Assembly: GCF_015711645.1 (NCBI RefSeq)
Contig: NZ_JABTEX010000003.1
Span: 992,001-1,056,000, forward strand
Source of the DNA: Planomonospora sp. ID82291
GTDB lineage: Bacteria; Actinomycetota; Actinomycetes; Streptosporangiales; Streptosporangiaceae
DNA: 64,000 bases
Direction: 5' to 3'
The notes under the pieces are model-generated. The model was not told the origin of the DNA and searched no databases. It saw only the letters and a list, made by a program, of their open reading frames with translations. Below are positions 56,405-64,000 of the stretch, piece by piece. Within the stretch, counting starts at the first letter, position 1. Every line of letters begins with the position of its first letter. Position numbers and translations under genes: made by a program.

Positions 56405-58444
56405 TCACGGCCTCCATCCTGTGCCCGGCCCGCCCTCGCGGACCGCACCCGTGCCCGGCCCGCCCTCGCGGACCACGCGGACCTCCCCCGCGGGGACCGC
56501 CAGCGCGCCGTCCACCGGTTCGCCGCCCGGCAGGGCGGTGCCCGTGGCCGCGACGACCGCCTCGGCGCCGGTGTGGTTGACCGCGAACAGGTAGGACCGG
56601 CCGTCGGGGTGCGAGCGCCGGACGACCTCGACCCCGGGCGGGGCCGCGGCGACCGGCTCCACTCCCGCCTCGGCGCGGGCCGCGGCCAGCACGGCGGCCA
56701 GGGCGGCGTCGTCGAGCCGGGTGGTCAGGTAGTGGGCCGCCCCCGCGCCCCACGCGTTGCGCGTCCAGGCGGGCGTGCCGGCCAGCGGCCCCTCGGCGTA
56801 GGCGTCGAGCGTCTCGGCGGTCGTGGCGCGGGCCGCCTCGCTCCAGATCCGGCCGGTCCCGCCGCCGGTCAGCCGGAGGGTGCGCTCCGGCGGGAGCGGG
56901 AAGAACTCCTCGGTCGTCACCCCGAGCAGCTCCCGCCACGCCCCGGGGTAGCCGCCGAGCCGGACCCGGTCGCAGTCGTCGACGATCCCGCTGTACGGTC
57001 CCACGACCACGGTCCCGCCCCGCCGCGCGACGTCCGCCACGTTCGCCGCCCCGGCGTCGCTCACCAGGTAGAGCGCGGGGACCAGCACCAGGCGGTAGCC
57101 GGACAGGTCCGCCTCGGGACGGGCCAGGTCGCAGGTGACCCCGGCCCGCCAGAGCGCCGCGTGCCAGCGCTTGGCCTCCTCGACCGGGTCCAGGTCGGCG
57201 GTGGGCTGGGCGGGGTGGTCCTGGGCCCAGACGCCGGCGTGGTCCACCAGGATCGCGGCATCGGCGCGGACCGTGCTCCCGGCCACCTCGGCCAGGCCCG
57301 CCAGTTCGGCGCCGAGCGCGGCCGTCTCCCGCCAGATCTTGGTCGCGGTGCCCGCGTGCGGCAGCATCGCCGAGTGCCACTTCTCGGCCCCGGCCCGCGA
57401 GGCCCGCCACTGGAAGAACATGATCGCGTCGGCGCCCCTGGCCAGGTGCGCCAGGGAGTTGCGGCGCAGCTCGCCGGGGGTCTTGGCCAGGTTGCGGCCC
57501 TGCCAGTTGACCGCGCTGGTGGAGTGCTCCATCAGCAGCCACGGGCGGCCCCCGCCCAGGGAGCGGGCGAAGTCCGCGGCGAAGGCCAGGTCGACGTGCG
57601 GCTCGGCCCGCTCGCCGGCCAGGTAGTGGTCGGTGGCGACCACGTCCAGTTCGGCGGCGAGGTCCCAGCAGTCCATGTCCCAGTGGGTGCCCGCCATCAG
57701 GTTGGTGGTCGCGGGCACCTCGGGGGTGATCTTCCGGAGCAGGTCGCGCTCGGCGGTGTAGAGCCCGACCAGGGTGTCGGAGCTGAACCGGCGGAAGTCG
57801 AGCTGCTGGCCGGGGTTGGTGAAGCTCGGGGTGGCGCGGGGGGTCAGGATCTCGTCCCAGTCCCCGTAGCGCTGGGACCAGAACGCCGTCCCCCAGGCGT
57901 CGTTGAGCGCCTCCAGCGTGCCGTACCGCTCGCGCAGCCAGCCGCGGAACGCCGCGGCGGAGACGTCGCAGTGGCAGCGGGCGTTGTGGCAGCCGTACTC
58001 GTTGTGCACGTGCCACAGGGCCAGCGCCGGGTGGCCGGCGTAGCGCAGGGCGACCCGCTCGGCGATCTCCAGGGCCTTGGCCCGGTAGACGGGCGAGCTG
58101 GGGCAGAAGCCCTGGCGGCTCCCGTGGTGCAGCCGGCGCCCGTCGGCGTCCACCGGCAGGGCCTCGGGGTGGGCGCGGCCGAACCACGGCGGCGGGGAGG
58201 CGGTCGGGGTGGCCAGGCAGGCCTCGATGCCCGCACCGGCCAGCAGGTCCATGACCCGGTCGAACCAGTCGAACGTGAAGACGCCCTCGGCGGGCTCCAG
58301 CATCGACCAGGCGAAGATCCCGACGCTCACCCGGGTGACCCCGGCCTCGCGCATCAGCGCGACGTCCTGCGCCCAGGTCTCCTCGGGCCACTGCTCGGGG
58401 TTCCAGTCCCCGCCGTAGGCGATCCCGCCGCGCACGCCGCCCAC
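56405..58444 (-). CDS. beta-galactosidase, GH42 (YesZ-like)
   Basis: 679 residues from GTG 58444 (GTG 58435 possible). GH42 features: GGDWNPEQWPEETWAQDVAL, FAWSMLEPAEGVFTFDWFD, acid/base Glu in LWHVHNEYGCH, metal-binding CHNARCHCD cysteines, and nucleophile Glu in LLMEHSTSAVNWQ. A trimerisation domain and C-terminal beta domain follow. It removes galactose from galactan or rhamnogalacturonan side chains in the cytoplasm. The C-terminus holds a duplicated VREGGPGTG from a 30-bp repeat. Confidence 0.93.
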   Translation of the reverse strand: MGGVRGGIAYGGDWNPEQWPEETWAQDVALMREAGVTRVSVGIFAWSMLEPAEGVFTFDWFDRVMDLLAGAGIEACLATPTASPPPWFGRAHPEALPVDADGRRLHHGSRQGFCPSSPVYRAKALEIAERVALRYAGHPALALWHVHNEYGCHNARCHCDVSAAAFRGWLRERYGTLEALNDAWGTAFWSQRYGDWDEILTPRATPSFTNPGQQLDFRRFSSDTLVGLYTAERDLLRKITPEVPATTNLMAGTHWDMDCWDLAAELDVVATDHYLAGERAEPHVDLAFAADFARSLGGGRPWLLMEHSTSAVNWQGRNLAKTPGELRRNSLAHLARGADAIMFFQWRASRAGAEKWHSAMLPHAGTATKIWRETAALGAELAGLAEVAGSTVRADAAILVDHAGVWAQDHPAQPTADLDPVEEAKRWHAALWRAGVTCDLARPEADLSGYRLVLVPALYLVSDAGAANVADVARRGGTVVVGPYSGIVDDCDRVRLGGYPGAWRELLGVTTEEFFPLPPERTLRLTGGGTGRIWSEAARATTAETLDAYAEGPLAGTPAWTRNAWGAGAAHYLTTRLDDAALAAVLAAARAEAGVEPVAAAPPGVEVVRRSHPDGRSYLFAVNHTGAEAVVAATGTALPGGEPVDGALAVPAGEVRVVREGGPGTGAVREGGPGTGWRP
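56421..56473. repeat. 30-bp tandem duplication at the 3' end of the GH42 gene
   Basis: GTGCCCGGCCCGCCCTCGCG and the following bases occur at 56421 and again at 56451, keeping the frame. Confidence 0.85.
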
Positions 58445-58758
58445 CGCCCTTCACATCACAGCCGTTGCCTGGGTGTCACCGCTCACACGAACGTGTCACG
58501 TCCGCTTAACCGGGGATTAAAACGTTCCCCTATCGGGCGCACAAGACCCCTTTCCGCCCGCGCTCCCCGCCGCCCGTACGGCACGGCCGCAGGACGGGAT
58601 CACCCGGGAAAGCCTTTTCCCAGGCAGTGGGCGTGATCGGCGGTCCGGCCGCCCTCCGCGCTTCCCGCCCGGGTTACCCGAACGTTACAGATCCGCGGGA
58701 AGCCGGGACCCCGGTCCGATCTCCGGCGAGGAAGAACGTTTCAATCGCCGCGTCCCGT
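58445..58758. other. 314-bp gap between the Gfo/Idh and GH42 genes
   Basis: No gene is seen. It holds the GH42 promoter and operator (58516-58544), a weak GTG-N8-CAC CRP-like site (58473-58486), and two further partial boxes, GAACGTTAC (58680-58688) and GAACGTTTCAAT (58734-58745). Confidence 0.6.
58516..58544 (-). promoter_or_regulatory. GH42 promoter with overlapping LacI-type operator
   Basis: Minus strand TTGTGC (58539-58544), 17 bases, TTTAAT (58516-58521). The box GAACGTTTTAAT (58516-58527) covers the -10 element. Confidence 0.65.
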
Positions 58759-59838
58759 TCACAGGCCGCGACCGCCGTCGAGCCGGTGGTAGAAGGGGCT
58801 GTCCGGGGTGATCTCCCCCCGGTGCACGGGGCGGCCGGTCAGCGCCGAGGCGTACAGCGCGGTGACGAACTCCATCGCCCGGCGGCCGTCGGCCCCGCTC
58901 GCGGGCGGCCGCTCCCCCCGCTCGAAGGCGTCGAGGACCGTGGCGAGCTGCGCCGCGTGCCCGCTCGGCACGTCCCGGGGCGGGTTCCACAGCGGCGAGG
59001 TCGACGTCCAGTCCGCGTTGCGGTAGCCGTACAGGTGGCGCAGCTCGACCGTGCCCCCGGCGAAGTCGAAGCGCAGGTGGCTCTCCTGGCGGGGCGAGAG
59101 CACGCTGGTGACCACGCTCGCCATCGCGCCGCTCTCGAACCGCACCGCCGCCATCGAGACGTCCTCGGTCTCGACGGGCCGGTCCAGCCGCCCGGCCATC
59201 GCGCGGATCTCCGCCCAGTCACCGAACACCGAGAGCATCAGGTCCATCTGGTGGATGCCGTGCAGCACGGTGGTGCCGCCGCCCTCGGTCTCCCACCGGC
59301 CGCGGTACGGCACGGCGTAGTAGTCCGCGCCGCGGTGCCAGGCGGTGGTGCACAGGCCCACCAGCGGGCGGCCGAGCGCCCCGGACGCGGCCAGCTCGCG
59401 CAGGTGCTCGGCCCCGGAGCCGAAGCGCTGCTGGTAGACGACCGTCAGGTAGGGGCCGGCCGCGCCCCCGTGGCCGCCGGGACCCCCGGGGGCCGCGGGG
59501 CCCTCGGCCGCCTGGATCCGGTCGTACTCGGCCAGCGAGCGGCAGAGCGGCTTCTCGCACCACACCCAGGCCCCGGCGGCCAGGCACGCGGTCGCCTGGT
59601 CGGCGTGCAGGTGCGGCGGGGTGCAGACGAGCACCAGGTCGGGCCGCTCGGCCGCCAGCATGCCGGTCAGATCGGTGTGGACTGCCGGGATCCCGTGCTC
59701 GGCGGCGAACGCCCGCGCCCTGGCCGCGTCGACGTCGACCACCGCCACCGGCGCGACGCGGTCCCGATGGGCGTGGAGGGCGGGGACGTGCCCGTGCGCG
59801 GCGACGGCCCCCGCACCCACGATGGCGGCTCGGATCAT
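58759..59838 (-). CDS. Gfo/Idh/MocA family oxidoreductase
   Basis: 359 residues from ATG 59838 (GAGG 7 bases upstream). N-terminal Rossmann fold AAIVGAGAVAAHGHVPALHA, the CEKP motif as VWCEKPLCRSLAEYD, and C-terminal substrate residues in GIHQMDLMLSVFGDW. It oxidises or reduces a sugar or its acid with NAD(P). An insert of Gly/Ala/Pro (about residues 118-132) is unusual. Its regulator box and position tie it to rhamnose or pectin use; substrate unknown. Confidence 0.9.
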   Translation of the reverse strand: MIRAAIVGAGAVAAHGHVPALHAHRDRVAPVAVVDVDAARARAFAAEHGIPAVHTDLTGMLAAERPDLVLVCTPPHLHADQATACLAAGAWVWCEKPLCRSLAEYDRIQAAEGPAAPGGPGGHGGAAGPYLTVVYQQRFGSGAEHLRELAASGALGRPLVGLCTTAWHRGADYYAVPYRGRWETEGGGTTVLHGIHQMDLMLSVFGDWAEIRAMAGRLDRPVETEDVSMAAVRFESGAMASVVTSVLSPRQESHLRFDFAGGTVELRHLYGYRNADWTSTSPLWNPPRDVPSGHAAQLATVLDAFERGERPPASGADGRRAMEFVTALYASALTGRPVHRGEITPDSPFYHRLDGGRGL

Positions 59839-59854
59839 GAGATGACCTCGTATG

Positions 59855-59909
59855 TAGAACGTTTTACCGACGAGCGGGGACGCTAGGGCGGCCTTTCCCG
59901 GGATGTCAA
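59855..59909 (-). promoter_or_regulatory. promoter and operator of the Gfo/Idh gene
   Basis: Minus strand TTGACA (59904-59909), 18 bases, TAGCGT (59880-59885), then operator GGTAAAACGTTCTA (59855-59868) between the start site and the coding region. Confidence 0.65.
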
Positions 59910-59935
59910 CGCCGTTCGCCCCTTCCACGGGACCG

Positions 59936-59970
59936 GTGACTGGCGCCAGGGTCGTTGGTACGTTTTAATC
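59936..59970 (+). promoter_or_regulatory. autoregulated promoter of the lacI-rhaB operon
   Basis: GTGACT (59936-59941), 17 bases, TACGTT (59959-59964). The operator GGTACGTTTTAATC (59957-59970) covers the -10 element and ends 7 bases before the start codon. Confidence 0.65.
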
Positions 59971-59977
59971 AGGGCCC

Positions 59978-60979
59978 ATGACCACGGTCAGCATCAAGGA
60001 GGTCGCCGCTCGCGCGGGCGTCTCCCCCGGCACGGTGTCCAACGTGCTCAACCGGCCCGCCAAGGTCGCCGCCGCCACCCGGGAGCGGGTCGAGGAGGCG
60101 ATCCGCGAGCTCGGCTTCGTCCGCCACGGCTCGGCCTCCACGCTGCGCGCCGGGCACAGCCGGACCCTCGGCCTGAGCGTCATCGACATCGGCAACCCCT
60201 TCTTCACCGACGTGGCGGCCGGCATCGAGGACGCGGCCAGCGAGCGCGGCTACGCCGTGATCCTCGGCAACTCCGCCGGGTCGCGCGCCAAGGAGGAGCG
60301 CAACCTGCGCGTGCTCGCCGAGCAGCGGGTCCGGGGGGTGCTGATCATCCCCACCGACGAGGACCTCAGCCGGCTGGACCGGCTGCGCGAGCACGGCATC
60401 AGCGTCGTCCTGGTCGACCACCCGGCGCACCGGCCCGACCAGTGCGCGGTGGCCGTCGACGACGTGGCCGGCGGCCGGACCGCGGTGGCCCACCTGCTGG
60501 CCCGCGGCGCCTCCGGCGTCGCCTACGTGACCGGCCCGCTGACGATCCGCCAGTGCCTGGAGCGGCGGCAGGGCGCGCTGGCCGCGCTGGAGGCCGCCGG
60601 GCTGGGCCCGGACCGGCTGCGGGTCGCCGAGATGGCCGCGATGAACGCGCGCGCCGGGGAGAAGGCCGCGGGCGACCTGCTCGCCGCCGGGCTGCCGGAC
60701 GCCGTCTTCTGCGCCAACGACCTGCTCGCGCTCGGCGTGCTGCGCGCCCTGCTGCAGGCCGGGGTGCGGGTTCCCGACGACGTGATGCTGATGGGCTACG
60801 ACGACATCGAGTTCGCCGCCGCCTCGGCCGTCTCGCTCAGCTCGATGCGCCAGCCCACCCACCAGCTCGGCCGCATCGCCACCGAGCTGGTGCTCGACGA
60901 GTGCGAGAACCCCGAGACCCACGCCCACCAGCACATCATGTTCCAGCCCGAGCTCGTGGCCAGGGAGTCCACCCGATGA
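59978..60979 (+). CDS. LacI family transcriptional regulator of rhamnose genes
   Basis: 333 residues. N-terminal LacI helix-turn-helix (SIKEVAARAGVSPGTVSNVLN, residues 5-25, split SIKEVAARAGVS and PGTVSNVLN), hinge near residue 55, then the periplasmic-binding-protein-like effector domain (LGLSVIDIGNPFFTDVAAGI, GVLIIPTDE, FCANDLLALGVLRAL). The stop overlaps rhaB. AACGTTTT boxes at its own and three other promoters of the locus make it the likely repressor; rhamnose or a pathway intermediate would be the inducer. Confidence 0.93.
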   Translation: MTTVSIKEVAARAGVSPGTVSNVLNRPAKVAAATRERVEEAIRELGFVRHGSASTLRAGHSRTLGLSVIDIGNPFFTDVAAGIEDAASERGYAVILGNSAGSRAKEERNLRVLAEQRVRGVLIIPTDEDLSRLDRLREHGISVVLVDHPAHRPDQCAVAVDDVAGGRTAVAHLLARGASGVAYVTGPLTIRQCLERRQGALAALEAAGLGPDRLRVAEMAAMNARAGEKAAGDLLAAGLPDAVFCANDLLALGVLRALLQAGVRVPDDVMLMGYDDIEFAAASAVSLSSMRQPTHQLGRIATELVLDECENPETHAHQHIMFQPELVARESTR

Positions 60980-62418
60980 GCCGCTTCGCCGCCGTCGACC
61001 TCGGCGCCTCCAGCGGGCGGGTCATGGTCTGGGACGGCCGGGCCCTGACCGAGGCGCACCGCTTCCCCAACGGCCCGGTCCGCACGCCCGCCGGGCTCCG
61101 CTGGGACCTGGACGGCCTCTACCGGGAGGTCCTGCACGGCCTGCGCCGGGCCGGGCCGGTCGACTCGATCGGCGTGGACTCCTGGGCGGTCGACTACGGC
61201 CTGCTCGACTCCGCCGGGGCCCTGCTGGGCGACCCGGTGCACTACCGCGACGAGCGGACCGAGGGCGTCGCCGAGCGGGTCGCGGCCGAGGTCGGCGCGC
61301 GGGCCCTCTACGACGTGGCCGGGCTGCAGGTGCTGCCGTTCAACACCGTCTACCAGCTGCTGGCCGACGACCTCGGCCGCGCCGCGACGATGCTGCTCGT
61401 CCCCGACCTGATCGCCCACCGGCTCACCGGCGAGATCGGCGCGGAGGTGACCAACGCCTCGACCACCGGGCTGCTGGACGTGCGCACCCGGTCCTGGGCG
61501 ACCGGCCTGATCGACCGGCTGGGCCTGCCGTCCCGGATCTTCCCCCCGCTGCGGCGGCCCGGCGACCCGATCGGCCCGCTGCTGCCCGAGGCGGCGGCCG
61601 AGATCGGCCACGCCGCCCGGGTGGTCGCCGTCGCCTCGCACGACACGGCCTCGGCGGTCGCCGCGGTGCCCGCCGCGGGTCCGCGCTTCGCCTACGTCTC
61701 CTGCGGGACCTGGTCGCTGGCCGGGGTGGAGCTGCCCGCCCCGGTGCTGACCGAGGCCGGGCGGGCGGCGAACTTCACCAACGAGGCCGGGATCGACGGC
61801 ACCGTCCGCTACCTGCGCAACGTCATGGGCCTGTGGCTGCTGTCGGAGTCGCTGCGGGCCTGGCCCGGAGCCGACCTCGCCGGCCTGCTGCAGGCCGCGG
61901 AGCGCGAGCGCCCGTTCGCCGCGCTGGTCGACCCCGACGCCCCCGTCTTCCTGCCCCCGGGCGACATGCCGTCCCGGATCGCGGCCGAGTGCCGCCGCAC
62001 CGGCCAGGAGCCGCCCTCCTCCCCCCCGGCGCTCGTCCGCTGCATCATGGAGAGCCTGGCCCTGGGCCACCGCCGCGCGATCCGCCAGGCGGTCGCCCTG
62101 TCCGGCCGCGAGGTGGAGGCCGTCCACCTGGTCGGCGGCGGCTCCCGCAACGCGCTGCTGTGCCGGCTCACCGCCGACGCCTGCGGCCTGCCGGTGGTGG
62201 CCGGTCCCGCCGAGGCGACCGCGCTGGGCAACGTGCTGGTCCAGGCGCGGGCGGCCGGCGAGGTCGCCGGCCTCGCCGAGATGCGCGCCCTGGCGGCGCG
62301 CGTCGAACCGCTGCGCCGCTACGAGCCCTCCGGCGACGCCGCGGCCTGGGACGAGGCGGAGGCCCGGGTCACAGGGCGCGGAGGCAGATCTTTCCCGGGT
62401 AGTGCGTGTCACCGGTGA
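60976..62418 (+). CDS. rhaB: rhamnulokinase
   Basis: 480 residues from ATG 60976, overlapping the LacI stop (ATGA). FGGY kinase features: FAAVDLGASSGRVMVWDG (phosphate-1), IGVDSWAVDYGLLDSAGALL, ALYDVAGLQVLPFNTVYQL, SCGTWSLAGVE and the adenosine motif VHLVGGGSRNALLCRLTADA. It phosphorylates L-rhamnulose at O-1, between RhaI and RhaD. The last 16 or so codons overlap the convergent lipoprotein gene by 50 bases. Confidence 0.94.
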   Translation: MSRFAAVDLGASSGRVMVWDGRALTEAHRFPNGPVRTPAGLRWDLDGLYREVLHGLRRAGPVDSIGVDSWAVDYGLLDSAGALLGDPVHYRDERTEGVAERVAAEVGARALYDVAGLQVLPFNTVYQLLADDLGRAATMLLVPDLIAHRLTGEIGAEVTNASTTGLLDVRTRSWATGLIDRLGLPSRIFPPLRRPGDPIGPLLPEAAAEIGHAARVVAVASHDTASAVAAVPAAGPRFAYVSCGTWSLAGVELPAPVLTEAGRAANFTNEAGIDGTVRYLRNVMGLWLLSESLRAWPGADLAGLLQAAERERPFAALVDPDAPVFLPPGDMPSRIAAECRRTGQEPPSSPPALVRCIMESLALGHRRAIRQAVALSGREVEAVHLVGGGSRNALLCRLTADACGLPVVAGPAEATALGNVLVQARAAGEVAGLAEMRALAARVEPLRRYEPSGDAAAWDEAEARVTGRGGRSFPGSACHR

Positions 62419-63241
62419 CCTCACGCGTGGCGCGTGCGGGGCAGGGCTGCTCACTCACGGTGCCGAGGACCTCCGCCCAGGCCTCCTCGTCACCGCAGGA
62501 GACCTGGTCGAGCCCTCCGAAGACCATGTCGCCGAGGGGCAGGTCGAGGACGGCCGGCTCGGCGACGCACGTGCCGTCCTCGAACTCCGGTCCGGGCTCG
62601 CGGACGCCGGCACCGTCCCCGTGGCAGATCACCCGGCGCGACGAGTAATCGCGCCTGGTGGTGTTGTACTCGGTGACGGAGCCCTCCCGGTCACGGCACT
62701 GCGACTTCTTCTTCAGGAAGCTCCTGATCTTCCCCGGCCCGTGGGGGTCGTAGCAGGGCCGTTCCGCCGGCTCCAGGGACTCGTCGTCGCCGTCGGCGTA
62801 GAGGCAGTCGCCCACCCGCAGGATGCCGCTGCCGCCGCCGGGGTCACCCGGGTGCGGCGCGGTCAGGTTGCGGGCGCAGATCCAGCCGCCGTCAGGCGCC
62901 GGCCGGATCTTGTCGGTCGCGATCGGGCACGACGCGAGCGCCGCGTCCTCGTCGCCGCCGACGGCCTTGAGGATCCGGGCGGCGGCCTGGCCCGACGAGC
63001 AGGGCACGGCGTCGACTCCGATGGCCGACGCGGTGCTGTCGAGGTCGTGTCCGTGGACGTCCCAGCGTGCGTCGATGCACTGACCCGCGACCCACTGCGC
63101 CGTCGGCGCGGCCGTGGTGGGCGGCGCCGATGCGACGGTGGTGGGCGGCGTGGCGGCACGACCGGGCTCAGGCCCCTGCGAACACGCCGCGCCCGCCGTC
63201 ACGACCGCAAGGGCCACGAACGCGCGGATGATCGTACGCAC
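62369..63241 (-). CDS. secreted lipoprotein of unknown function, cysteine-rich
   Basis: 290 residues from GTG 63241. Lipoprotein signal with lipobox AGAAC (Cys20), then a Thr/Pro/Ala linker and a domain with about ten cysteines in pairs (WVAGQCIDARW, VPCSSGQAAARIL, CPIATDKIRPAPDGGWICA, GDCLYADGDD, GTCVAEPAVL, KICLRAL). The WVAGQC and VPCSS segments resemble septum-formation/LppU-like extracellular domains. Role unknown. Converges with rhaB, sharing 50 bases. Confidence 0.75.
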   Translation of the reverse strand: MRTIIRAFVALAVVTAGAACSQGPEPGRAATPPTTVASAPPTTAAPTAQWVAGQCIDARWDVHGHDLDSTASAIGVDAVPCSSGQAAARILKAVGGDEDAALASCPIATDKIRPAPDGGWICARNLTAPHPGDPGGGSGILRVGDCLYADGDDESLEPAERPCYDPHGPGKIRSFLKKKSQCRDREGSVTEYNTTRRDYSSRRVICHGDGAGVREPGPEFEDGTCVAEPAVLDLPLGDMVFGGLDQVSCGDEEAWAEVLGTVSEQPCPARATREVTGDTHYPGKICLRAL

Positions 63242-63513
63242 CTCATCGAATCCCTCAGTGGACCACCATTACGCACATACTGATCGATGCCAGACCTCCT
63301 GACAACGACTCCGTCTCTCGCGGAAGAACGAGTCCGGTGACGCTCCCAACGTCGGCGACCCGGTCCCCAACATGATCGACTGGCCAGAGCTGCGATTCCA
63401 AGCCGGAACGACCGGCTGACGGCTCGGTCCGCCGACTTCCCGGTAGGTGACGGCGTACCGCCTCTTCCCTCGACTCGCCGTCTTCAGAACGCATTCTGAC
63501 TTACGATGGCGAG

Positions 63514-63984
63514 GTGAGCACCAGCAATGCCGACGCCGTCACCTTTTCGGACCTGTCGAGAAATCCCCGAGCCGTCGCGGAACGCGCCGCCCGCCTCGGC
63601 CGGGTGCGCATCACCCACCGTGACGCCCCCGATTTCTACCTGACCGCCGCCGACCGCGAAGATCAGCGAGGGCAGACGCTGGCCACCGCGTCCCGGCTCT
63701 TCCTGGCCCTCCTCAAGCACGACCCGACCGCCCGAACGCTGGTCGTCGCCATGCCCGAGGTCTTCCCCTGGGTCCGCCACCTCACCTCCGACGAGCTCCG
63801 CTCCTTCACCCTGGAGCTGGTCGAGGCGCTTTCCGACGCCGCGGAGCTGGATGTCGACGTCACCGCACAGGAGGTCATCGCGGGCTGGAGGGCCACCGCT
63901 CGGATCAAGGCCGACCCCGCACACCACGCCCAAGCACGTCAGGCCACCAGCGGCGACTTCGGTCCGGTCGAGGTCTCAGCGTGA
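63514..63984 (+). CDS. Phd/prevent-host-death-like antitoxin
   Basis: 156 residues from GTG 63514. The N-terminus VTFSDLSRNPRAVAERAARL with RVRITHRDAPDFYLTAADRE is the Phd/YefM-type DNA-binding fold; the C-terminal half (about residues 55-130) is longer than in typical antitoxins. The stop overlaps the GTG of the next gene, as usual for toxin-antitoxin pairs. Antitoxin identity is inferred; the toxin is cut by the window. Confidence 0.75.
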   Translation: MSTSNADAVTFSDLSRNPRAVAERAARLGRVRITHRDAPDFYLTAADREDQRGQTLATASRLFLALLKHDPTARTLVVAMPEVFPWVRHLTSDELRSFTLELVEALSDAAELDVDVTAQEVIAGWRATARIKADPAHHAQARQATSGDFGPVEVSA

Positions 63985-64000
63985 GCCCGAAGCGCGGGGA
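63981..64000 (+). CDS. start of the gene after the Phd-like antitoxin (truncated)
   Basis: GTG at 63981 overlaps the antitoxin stop (GTGA). Only VSPKRG is encoded before the window ends. A toxin is expected from the pairing, but nothing in these residues identifies it. Confidence 0.5.

Noticed and set aside
58473-58486. CRP site before the GH42 gene
   Set aside because: Only GTG-N8-CAC is kept; the left half-site TGTGA is poor, and such a pattern is common by chance in this DNA.
1-64000. tRNA, rRNA, insertion sequences and integrated elements
   Set aside because: No cloverleaf-type sequence, rRNA segment, transposase-like protein or flanking inverted repeats were recognised on either strand.

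Overview
The window is very GC-rich DNA with strong third-position G/C bias, short intergenic gaps, frequent ATGA/GTGA stop-start overlaps and many GTG starts. Together with the gene families present (DUF3618, Holin-X, DUF7144, WS/DGAT, LytS/LytTR-linked acetate symporters), this points to a chromosomal segment of an actinomycete, probably a filamentous one. A Streptosporangium-like or Streptomyces-like host is an inference only. I saw no tRNA, rRNA, CRISPR array, insertion sequence, integrase or phage structural gene.

Layout. 1-4.0 kb: 3' part of a WS/DGAT acyltransferase, a TetR regulator, a membrane-anchored esterase and an aldo/keto reductase. 4.2-10.8 kb: a carboxylate-uptake locus with two sodium/solute symporters, each paired with a small DUF485-type membrane protein, plus a LytS-type sensor kinase and a LytTR response regulator. 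A near-perfect CRP-type box precedes the acetate-type pair. 11.0-15.8 kb: an MMPL exporter with its TetR regulator and a perfect 16-bp inverted-repeat operator, then an acyl-CoA dehydrogenase and a MaoC hydratase. 15.8-28.8 kb: a stress/ion-homeostasis stretch with a P-type ATPase, GH15 enzyme, MFS transporter, DUF1269 and DUF7144 membrane proteins, a 61-aa protein, AI-2E-family permease, Na+/H+ antiporter and SHOCT protein. 29.0-37.6 kb: a carotenoid cluster (CruF-like, CrtD-like, glycosyltransferase, PlsY-like, CrtA, PlsX, CrtB, CrtI). 37.8-44.9 kb: an envelope/stress operon (Holin-X, DUF3618, YihY, GAF histidine kinase), an ABC1 kinase and a NERD-pseudokinase. 44.9-62.4 kb: a rhamnose and rhamnogalacturonan utilisation locus (rhaD-ADH, rhaI, rhaM, PL26 lyase, LplBC-type ABC permeases, lipoprotein binding protein, YesL, DUF1961/YesU, GH42, Gfo/Idh oxidoreductase, LacI regulator, rhaB). 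62.4-64 kb: a lipoprotein and a Phd-like antitoxin with the first codons of its partner.

How the genes work together. In the pectin locus, oligosaccharides would be captured by the lipoprotein and imported by the two permeases, with the ATPase supplied from elsewhere. They would then be trimmed inside the cell by the signal-less PL26 lyase and GH42, and rhamnose would pass through mutarotase, isomerase, kinase and aldolase/dehydrogenase. At least four gene starts carry copies of one box (core AACGTTTT) lying over or next to the -10 element, which fits control by the LacI-family regulator encoded in the same locus.

The carotenoid cluster has no cyclase, so an acyclic pigment is expected. It carries homologues of both acyl-phosphate enzymes, PlsX and PlsY. 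This suggests, as a hypothesis, that a glycosylated keto-carotenoid is acylated from acyl-phosphate. This is the best candidate here for an undescribed system. Two divergent stress genes and the Holin-X/YihY operon each have a sigma-B/sigma-F-like promoter, so parts of the 15-41 kb region may share a general stress sigma factor.
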